Shown piece after piece: positions 36,975-43,449 of a stretch of 43,449 nucleotides of DNA. The stretch comes from a virus, in the IMG/VR virus record IMGVR_UViG_3300045747_000395, positions 1 to 43,449 of that record; one strand, written 5' to 3'. The notes beneath the pieces were generated by a model that was not told the DNA's origin, did not search any database, and saw only the letters and a list, made by a program, of their open reading frames with translations. The translations under genes were made by a program, and so were the position numbers. Numbering within the stretch: the stretch's first letter is position 1; every line of letters starts with the position of its first letter.

Positions 36975-39368
36975 ATGGGTGCAGAAGATGTACGCACAAA
37001 ACTGATTCTGGAAGGTGATGCCAGCGGAGTAGTAGGCGCCACCCAGACCGCCAGTAATTCACTGAATGGCCTAGTCGGAGCCACACAGCAGGCCGAGACA
37101 CAGCTATTCAATTTAAGCACCGCTGCTGCTGCGGCGGCGATTGGTTTGGCGGCCATCAAAGCCGGGCAATATATCCAGGACGCCACAATGTTGGCTGCCC
37201 GTGTTGAAACCTTGGGCGTCGTCATGAAGGTAGTCGGTAACAATGCCGGGTATACCGGCGCACAGATGGAAAGTTACGCTAATTCTGTGGCTTCCATGGG
37301 GATCACAACGGAGTCTGCTCGGCAATCAGTTGTCCAGATGGCTTCGTCTCACATGGATCTGAGCAAGGCTTCCGCCTTGGCGCGTATTGCCCAGGATGCG
37401 GCAGTCATCGGGAACATGAACAGTTCCGAAGCGTTTGACCACATGATCCATGGTATCACCGCCGGCCAGATTGAGGTGCTGAGAACCATCGGCATCAATG
37501 TCCAGTTCGAGGCCTCATACAAAAAACTTGCCGATCAGCTGGGGAAAAATAAGGACAGTCTTACCGAAAATGAAAAGATCCAGGCCCGCACCAATGTTGT
37601 TGTTGAAAAAGGCGTGGACATAACCGGCGCATATTCCGCTTCAATGGATACAGCGGCAAAACTTATTAACAGTATGAAGCGGCCTGCAGAAGAAACAGCC
37701 TTATCTATCGGACAACTTTTCACGCCATCGCTTAATTTGCTGGCCCGCCAGTTTTATGATCACGCGTCCGGTACCGCCAAAACCCTCAAAGATAGCAAAC
37801 CCATTATTGATGAATGGGGCAATAACATTCTGAGATTCACCATTACGGTTGAATCTGAATTTATGCGGCTGGCAATGCTCGTTGATAAGTTCGGCGGCAC
37901 GCTCACGGCAGTCGCGGCCCGGTCATATACTGTTGCAGGTGTAGTTACAAGAGCAGTGACGATTGGACAATTTGGAAAGGGTCTTGAAGACCGTTCAGCC
38001 GGCATGAAAGCTGCCAACGATATGTATGCCGCTCGTTATGCTACTACGGAAGCGGAGCTGGTTAAACTGGCGGAAAAGTATAACAACATCGGACAAAAAC
38101 CAACAGAAGTAGCCGATAAGTTGCGCAAGCAATCCGACACTCCGGCATCTTCGAAAACTCCAAACAGTTCAGCCAGTGCCTGGGATTCTGCCCACGAAAA
38201 ATACTTGTCGTATCTCGAAGCATATAACGCCCGTGAAGTGGCAATTGCTAAAGCCGGCCGGGATTCTGTCCTGTACGCCAATGAGCAGGGCTATGCTTCA
38301 GGTTTAGTATCACTGGGTGAATACCTTAAAACAAAACAAAAGGCAGTCAAAGACGAATTGGACCAGGAATATTATGCGGCATTATCCAACCTGGATGAGC
38401 GTCAGAAAAATTTGGTTGGAAAATCACAAAGTGATCCAAAGCAAAGCGCCGCCGAAAATGCCAAGGAATACCATGCGGCATTGAAGGATGTGGAAACCGC
38501 CACCACTGCTTTAACCAACATAGAGAGCAAGCGCACCATAGCACTGCTCAAAGGTTCGGACGATGCTACAAAAGCACTGTATGAAGATCAGATTAATTCA
38601 TCTGCTACAGTATCTGACTGGGTCGCCCGCCAAGCAGAAAACAACCGTTTAGCCCTCGATCAGGAACGCGAATTCATCGCCGCGCAGGCTGAACTGCGGG
38701 GCTCTTCAACAGAGACTGAACTGTTGCGGATTGACCGTGAACGGCTGGCGCTGGAACAGACCTGGGCCATGAACACAGACAACTTCGCCACCTATGAAGC
38801 GCGGATGACGCAAATAACTGCTAATGCAGAAATTCAACGTACCAAGGTAAAACAGCAGGAAACTTCCCGGCAGCTCGGCTATGCCGCCAACGGTTTCGGA
38901 TCAATGGCGACCATCGCCGATGCCTTCTATCAGATCTCCGGCAAAAAGAGCAAAGAAGCTTTTCTGGCATACCAGGTATTAAAGTCCGGGGAAACTGTTA
39001 TATCCACCGCTGATGCCGCTATGAAGGCCTACAGCGCCTTGGCCAGTATCCCCTATGTCGGCCCGGCGCTGGGTGCCGCCGCTGCCGCTGCGGCTGTTGC
39101 TGCTGGTGCCGTTCAGCTGCAGAGTATCTGGAGTACCTCCCCCGAGGGTGGCGGTTCGCTGGCAAATGTCTCCGGCGGGGGTTCTTCCGGCGGGGGATCC
39201 TCCAACATGGTTACTCAGCCTGTAACCCAGCCGACACAGGCTTCACAGCAAATCACCCTGATACTCAACAATCCCATTGGCGAACGCCGCTGGTTCGAAG
39301 ACAACCTGCCGGATATCGTCAGAGATATGAAAACCCGCAACGTTGATATGGGGGTAGTTTACGCATGA
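36975..39368 (+). CDS. Tape measure protein
   Basis: 797 residues. VRTKLILEGDASGVVGATQT at the start, hydrophobic segments (AAAAAAIGLAAIKAGQYI near 52-70, and an Ala/Gly-rich one near 690-710), long helical coiled regions (KEYHAALKDVETATTALTNI), and a Gly/Ser linker before the C-terminal cap are typical. It follows the G/GT chaperone. By the usual 0.15 nm per residue the tail would be about 120 nm. The stop overlaps the next start (ATGA). Confidence 0.85.
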   Translation: MGAEDVRTKLILEGDASGVVGATQTASNSLNGLVGATQQAETQLFNLSTAAAAAAIGLAAIKAGQYIQDATMLAARVETLGVVMKVVGNNAGYTGAQMESYANSVASMGITTESARQSVVQMASSHMDLSKASALARIAQDAAVIGNMNSSEAFDHMIHGITAGQIEVLRTIGINVQFEASYKKLADQLGKNKDSLTENEKIQARTNVVVEKGVDITGAYSASMDTAAKLINSMKRPAEETALSIGQLFTPSLNLLARQFYDHASGTAKTLKDSKPIIDEWGNNILRFTITVESEFMRLAMLVDKFGGTLTAVAARSYTVAGVVTRAVTIGQFGKGLEDRSAGMKAANDMYAARYATTEAELVKLAEKYNNIGQKPTEVADKLRKQSDTPASSKTPNSSASAWDSAHEKYLSYLEAYNAREVAIAKAGRDSVLYANEQGYASGLVSLGEYLKTKQKAVKDELDQEYYAALSNLDERQKNLVGKSQSDPKQSAAENAKEYHAALKDVETATTALTNIESKRTIALLKGSDDATKALYEDQINSSATVSDWVARQAENNRLALDQEREFIAAQAELRGSSTETELLRIDRERLALEQTWAMNTDNFATYEARMTQITANAEIQRTKVKQQETSRQLGYAANGFGSMATIADAFYQISGKKSKEAFLAYQVLKSGETVISTADAAMKAYSALASIPYVGPALGAAAAAAAVAAGAVQLQSIWSTSPEGGGSLANVSGGGSSGGGSSNMVTQPVTQPTQASQQITLILNNPIGERRWFEDNLPDIVRDMKTRNVDMGVVYA

Positions 39369-40126
39369 GCGGCCGTCCCTCTTTCATCTACTCCCTGGCC
39401 CCGGTAACCGCCAGCGCCGCCGCCAGCGACACCTTCTCCGGTTATGCCGCCCAGAACGTCATGGAGGCCTGCGAGGATACCAGCTGGAAACCGGCCAATG
39501 TCACCGGGGATAAAACCCTGACCCTTGACCTGGCCCTGATCCTGCCGCTGGGTGCCGTCGCCATCCTGGGACAGTACCTCAACGGTATCACCCTGGAGAT
39601 CCGCGGCAGCTCCGACAACTTCGTCAGCAGCGATGTCCAGCTATCCGCAGCCGCAGTCATCTCCACCGCCGCTTACAATACCGCCTATCGTCAATTTGCC
39701 GAGGTATCGTATCGGTATATCCGCCTGATCATGTCCGGCTTCGGGGCCTCGTCCGAAATATACTACGTTGCGCCCTGCCGCGCGGTCTCACTGCCCTGGC
39801 TGGAAGATAACCACGATGCCGACTGTTTCCAGCCCACCGGTTCACATCTGATCGGCGTGGCCGGCATGTACCTGGGTACATCACAGCAGTGCGCCATGCG
39901 CATGATCAACCTGGATTTTGGGCAGATACCTTCCAGCCAGTTCCCGGCCTTCCAACTCTGGTCCGAGGCCTGCATCCGTACCATGCGCCCGTTTTTCTAC
40001 GTTCCGGACAGCACCCTGCCGGAATGCTGGTTCGGCTGGGTTGATGCCAAATACAAGTTTTCCGCACCAAGCAAAATGGGCCGCCACAAACTGGCAACTA
40101 TCCCCTTCACCTCAAGGCTGGCCTGA
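39365..40126 (+). CDS. Distal tail protein-like, discoidin-like domain
   Basis: 253 residues. After FIYSLAPVTASAAASDTFSG come W-K-P-A-N-V-T-G-D-K-T-L-T-L-D-L and A-I-L-G-Q-Y-L-N-G-I strands resembling a discoidin/F5-8C-like sandwich, and a second half (QQCAMRMINLDFGQIPSSQF, FYVPDSTLPECWFGW) like tail proteins that follow the tape measure. It probably forms the distal ring between tube and tip. Overlaps the next gene by TGATG. Confidence 0.6.
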   Translation: MSGRPSFIYSLAPVTASAAASDTFSGYAAQNVMEACEDTSWKPANVTGDKTLTLDLALILPLGAVAILGQYLNGITLEIRGSSDNFVSSDVQLSAAAVISTAAYNTAYRQFAEVSYRYIRLIMSGFGASSEIYYVAPCRAVSLPWLEDNHDADCFQPTGSHLIGVAGMYLGTSQQCAMRMINLDFGQIPSSQFPAFQLWSEACIRTMRPFFYVPDSTLPECWFGWVDAKYKFSAPSKMGRHKLATIPFTSRLA

Positions 40127-43100
40127 TGCCGACACCCGCATTCATAGCAGCGGCTTCAGCCGCCAACCGGCAACCGGTCGCCCTGCTGGCCATCGAAAGC
40201 GTTGACGCTATCAAGCGTGCTATCACCACCAAGGATGAATGGTTGGCGGGCACCCTGGTCAACCTGAACGCATTGACCGAACCGGGTAAGCTCTACATGA
40301 CCACCGATGGCATCGAACCTTATAGCGGCACCTATACCGGACCTGTAACTGCTGTAGGGGTTCTGTCTTCCGATTCGGTCATCACTGGTTATGGGCCTCT
40401 GAATATTTACAACGGCTATTATGCCGATTACGCGGATCTGTCCGGAGAAACCGCCAGTGTGAACATCGGCCCGCTCAGTACCGGCGTCAAACTACATTTC
40501 CACACCCGCGTATCTGCCCCGCTTACCTTTCCCATCGCCGGACGCGGCTGGATCGGCATCGTGCATCTGACTATCCAGGGTCGCAAAGACGCCGGAGCGT
40601 GGCAGGATCTGCAGACCCTTCAAGTGAATGGCACAAACTATTCCTACGAATCAGCGGCACAACATTACAGGGATACCGACATAACCCTGTCCGGATTGGC
40701 GCGTGGTACCTGGGAATTCAAGGTGTTGATGACCCGCTGGGTTCCCCTGTTTATCAAGGTCGACGGCTTATCGTTTGATACCCCGGCGATAAATATGGTG
40801 TCGTTTGAGCAGGCCTATGAAACCCACTATCTTCCGACCGGCTCTGTCTCCACTTCTTCCGTGGATCTGGGCACCATCCCCACCCAGGCCAGCCGCTTTG
40901 AATCGGACGACATCTGCCCGCCGGGCTGCAGCATCGCCTACAACATCTGGGGCGGCAATGACGGCGCCAGCTGGACCGCATTGGGATCGATCGCGGACGG
41001 CGGCTCGGTAGCCGCTTATCGTTATTACCGGTTCTCTGCCGATCTGGTTTCTTCCGGAATGGCGACTCCGGTGATTGACGAATTGCGCATCGTCGGCGGT
41101 AACTCCCAGTATGATTATTTTTCCACCCGTAAGGACGAACCGATCCAGGGCGCCCGCCCCTATATCGCACCCGGCGGGATTTCCTCCATCAGCAGCAAAA
41201 TCAGTCTGACCTCTCCGGCCACCGTCGGTGAACTGACGATCAAACTGTTCTGGACTCGGGAAGTCGGAGACATGATCGCCACCGGCTATCTCAAAAACAA
41301 AACCATCAGCAGTAAAATCGGTTTTCCCGGGCTGTCCGAACAGGAGTTCGAACCCTTCTTTACCGGTACCTGGTACGATTATCAGGCTGATTCAGAAAAG
41401 CAGATCATCACCGTCAAGACTCGCAACATCCTGAAGAAGTTCAATCGCAAGGTTCCATCCGCCAACTACTTTTTGGACGTGAACGGCCAGGCCTATGTAC
41501 CGCCCCGGCTGTTCACCATCACCGGCAACATCATGCAGGCCATGCTGCAGCTGGCCGATGAACTGGGCATTCCGGACCGCTACCTCGACCGGGCCGCCTT
41601 CAACAGCCTGGCATCTGGTGCCCGTACCGGCACCAATTGGGATATCCGCCGCGATATCTTCGAGCCGCAGGACGCCAGTGATCTGATGAATGAACTGGCC
41701 GTATCTGCCGGAGTCTTTCTGGTCGAGGGCGCCGACGGCCGCCTGACGGTTCAGTTGTACGATGATATCACCATCGCCGAACCGGTGGCCACGCTGGACG
41801 CCAAATATCACAAGTTCCGGCAGATCGACGGCGGACAGAAAGAGCTCTTCACCCGCCAGACCATCTACTACCAGCTGCTCCCCGGAAAAGACGGCGGAGC
41901 AGCCAGCGACTATGCCAAAGGGCTGGTTTATATCAACCAGCAGGCTGAAATAGATTGGGAAGAATCGGGAACCATGGAATGGATGGACAAGTGGGGCCTG
42001 TCGGTCTATGCCATCCAGAAGCTGGCCCAGCGGCGGGACGGCTGGTTTGCCAATCCGCTCAGCTCGGTCAAGGTCGAAAACCTCCCGCCCCGTTTCTGGG
42101 ATATCAAGGCTGGCCAGGTGGTGGCGGTCAACAACCTTCAGCTCCCCTGCCCGGCTGCCCAGTGGCAAGGCTACACCACTGGCACCCGTTTCCTGGTGAT
42201 GAGCAAAACCACCAGTGACCCCACCACTGATAATCTGTCCATATCTTTAGACCTGATGCAGATCGGCGACCCGGCCTTTGTGATCGATCCCGATTTCCCC
42301 AGCTATACCCCATTTGAATTTTTTCCGGCCATCACCAATCTGGAACTATCCGAGCGCCTGATCATACTGCCGGGCGGTTCGGTGGATACGGTTCTGGACG
42401 TGGCCTATACCTGCCCCACAGATTTCCATTATGGCGCCGCCTCGATCTGGGCGCAGGTGGGAGGTGGTGCTTGGGAGTTAAAAGGTCGGCAGGAATACGG
42501 TGGGCCCAGCAGCGCCCGGTTGTTCAGCTTTTCCGTTCCGGATCTGCAAACCGTAAAGGTAGCGATATTGACGATCAACGCCGCCGGTCAGATCATGCCG
42601 CTGGAACAAGCCCCCAATGCATCGCATTTCGTTATCGGCAAGACAGCACCTCCGGAAGACATCACCGACATTGCAGCCATAGCAAATATCTCCGGCGCCA
42701 TCACCCTGGAGTGGTCGCCGGTATCCGATATTGATCTGAAAGAATACGTCGTGTGCTATTCCCCGCTCACCACCGGCGCGGTCTGGGCCAACAGCAGCGA
42801 GATCCAGCGAACCGGCAGAATTCCCCGCGCAACCATCCCGGCCGCCCTTACCGGAACCTATCTGGTCAAGGCGCTGGATACCTCCACCCCCGGAAACTTC
42901 TCTCTGAATGCCGCCTCGGTTGTGGTCGCTACCGTGCCGACGTATATCACCTCAACACTGCATTCCCTGATAGATGAAGCACCGGCCTGGGACGGTACGG
43001 CAACCAACATGACGGTAGTTGGTGATCTGCTCAAACTGAATCCTACCATCGGGAATCTCTCCGGCAGTTATCTGGCCGCCAGTGAGGTTGACTTGGGCAC

Positions 43101-43401
43101 AGTCCAAACCGTTCGGGTCAGCGGTCAAGCAGTGTGGACTCTCGGCAGCATGTCCGATGCGTGGGACGACATCAGCGAACTGGACGGCATGCTCGGCATC
43201 GACGCAGCCGCATACGGCGGTAATGTAACGATGAACATTTACACCTCGCAGGATGCCAGTGCACCGACCTTCAAGCAGCCTTTGTTTGCCGGGGATTATG
43301 TTTTCCGCCGCGCCCGCTTCGAGCTGGTCGCCGTCTGCAACAACACCGATACACTGATCCAGCTTTCGGATTTCACCGTTACCGTTAATTCTTACGCCTG
43401 A
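40126..43401 (+). CDS. Tail tip / central hub protein with FN3-like domain
   Basis: 1091 residues, the largest gene. Residues 1-310 hold beta-sandwich domains (TIQGRKDAGAWQDLQTLQV, WEFKVLMTRWVPLFIKVDGL). A middle part (about 430-720: RNILKKFNRKVPSANYFLDV, IMQAMLQLADELGIPDRYLD, SDLMNELAVSAGVFLVEGAD) resembles tail hub proteins of siphoviruses. A fibronectin type III-like domain (ITLEWSPVSDIDLKEYVVCY) lies near 865-925, and the C terminus is a beta sandwich. Its end continues through the circle junction into the fibre genes at base 96. Probable baseplate hub and fibre attachment site. Confidence 0.75.
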   Translation: MPTPAFIAAASAANRQPVALLAIESVDAIKRAITTKDEWLAGTLVNLNALTEPGKLYMTTDGIEPYSGTYTGPVTAVGVLSSDSVITGYGPLNIYNGYYADYADLSGETASVNIGPLSTGVKLHFHTRVSAPLTFPIAGRGWIGIVHLTIQGRKDAGAWQDLQTLQVNGTNYSYESAAQHYRDTDITLSGLARGTWEFKVLMTRWVPLFIKVDGLSFDTPAINMVSFEQAYETHYLPTGSVSTSSVDLGTIPTQASRFESDDICPPGCSIAYNIWGGNDGASWTALGSIADGGSVAAYRYYRFSADLVSSGMATPVIDELRIVGGNSQYDYFSTRKDEPIQGARPYIAPGGISSISSKISLTSPATVGELTIKLFWTREVGDMIATGYLKNKTISSKIGFPGLSEQEFEPFFTGTWYDYQADSEKQIITVKTRNILKKFNRKVPSANYFLDVNGQAYVPPRLFTITGNIMQAMLQLADELGIPDRYLDRAAFNSLASGARTGTNWDIRRDIFEPQDASDLMNELAVSAGVFLVEGADGRLTVQLYDDITIAEPVATLDAKYHKFRQIDGGQKELFTRQTIYYQLLPGKDGGAASDYAKGLVYINQQAEIDWEESGTMEWMDKWGLSVYAIQKLAQRRDGWFANPLSSVKVENLPPRFWDIKAGQVVAVNNLQLPCPAAQWQGYTTGTRFLVMSKTTSDPTTDNLSISLDLMQIGDPAFVIDPDFPSYTPFEFFPAITNLELSERLIILPGGSVDTVLDVAYTCPTDFHYGAASIWAQVGGGAWELKGRQEYGGPSSARLFSFSVPDLQTVKVAILTINAAGQIMPLEQAPNASHFVIGKTAPPEDITDIAAIANISGAITLEWSPVSDIDLKEYVVCYSPLTTGAVWANSSEIQRTGRIPRATIPAALTGTYLVKALDTSTPGNFSLNAASVVVATVPTYITSTLHSLIDEAPAWDGTATNMTVVGDLLKLNPTIGNLSGSYLAASEVDLGTVQTVRVSGQAVWTLGSMSDAWDDISELDGMLGIDAAAYGGNVTMNIYTSQDASAPTFKQPLFAGDYVFRRARFELVAVCNNTDTLIQLSDFTVTVNSYA

Positions 43402-43449
43402 TATTAAAGGAGAAACCATGAAGCGCTTTATCATCGTATTTTTTCTTTT
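43323..43449. repeat. Direct terminal repeat (right copy)
   Basis: Exact copy of bases 1-127. It contains the end of the tail-tip gene, its TGA at 43399-43401, the AAAGGAG site and the first codons of the fibre gene. Confidence 0.95.
43418..43449 (+). CDS. 5' end of the fibre gene (partial, repeated)
   Basis: The first 32 bases of the 278-residue fibre gene, identical to 96-127. On the circular molecule this is the same gene. Confidence 0.95.
   Translation, partial: MKRFIIVFFL

Overview
The window is one complete temperate tailed-phage genome of about 43.3 kb, assembled as a circle. Bases 1-127 are repeated exactly at 43323-43449, so the last gene (tail tip) runs off the right end into base 79 and the first gene (a fibre) starts again at 43418. 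A gpA-type large terminase, lambda-type portal, tape measure of about 800 residues, tail terminator, tail tube and frameshifted tail-assembly chaperone indicate a long-tailed siphovirus. Signal peptides, a holin/endolysin set and the tRNA-Gln target indicate a Gram-negative host. The host cannot be named from sequence; the gene style recalls prophages of Desulfuromonadota (Geobacter-like), but that is a weak inference.

Layout: (1) 96-5767, fibre/spike genes; three of the four larger ones begin with Sec signal peptides, which is odd for virion proteins. (2) 5781-7701, lysis cassette: membrane/coiled-coil protein, a 29-residue Cys-rich peptide, endolysin, holin and a membrane-anchored protein. 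(3) 7773-9547, minus strand: terminator, attP carrying the 3' half of a tRNA-Gln gene, tyrosine integrase, and an exported SH3-like protein in the same operon. (4) 9604-10759, lysogeny switch: a 50-residue ribbon-helix-helix protein, a short helical protein, a short CI-like repressor and a divergent Cro-like protein around a perfect 13-bp palindrome. (5) 10756-13428, small early genes, ending with a tail/neck-type structural gene that looks out of place. (6) 13607-19369, replication: Zn-ribbon/HTH protein, D5/SF3 helicase, an iteron-rich candidate origin, a Zn-finger/Toprim primase, a phage DNA polymerase III beta clamp, and a small protein with an N-terminal clamp-binding-like motif.

(7) 19467-21861 is a complete diversity-generating retroelement (DGR): target protein with DUF1566/C-type-lectin-like C terminus and its variable repeat (VR), Avd accessory protein, template repeat (TR) and reverse transcriptase. 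VR and TR are both 103 bp and differ at 18 positions, 16 of them at template adenines, the hallmark of DGR mutagenic homing. The target lies between replication and packaging genes rather than in the tail-fibre block. (8) 21858-24761, packaging; (9) 24929-33976, head: gpW-like joiner, portal, a roughly 4-kb cassette of repetitive beta-rich proteins, prohead protease fused to major capsid protein with an internal start, and DUF2190 protein; (10) 33976-43401, head-tail and tail genes leading back round the circle to the fibres.

Nearly all genes are on the plus strand and many are translationally coupled by ATGA or TGATG overlaps. Two late intergenic regions (about 24789-24872 and 31447-31519) carry A-tracts phased at about 10-11 bp, which predicts curved DNA ahead of the portal and capsid operons. 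The most noteworthy points are the DGR with its atypically placed target, signal peptides on fibre proteins, the iteron origin with a phage clamp and likely clamp partner, and the shared phased A-tract elements.
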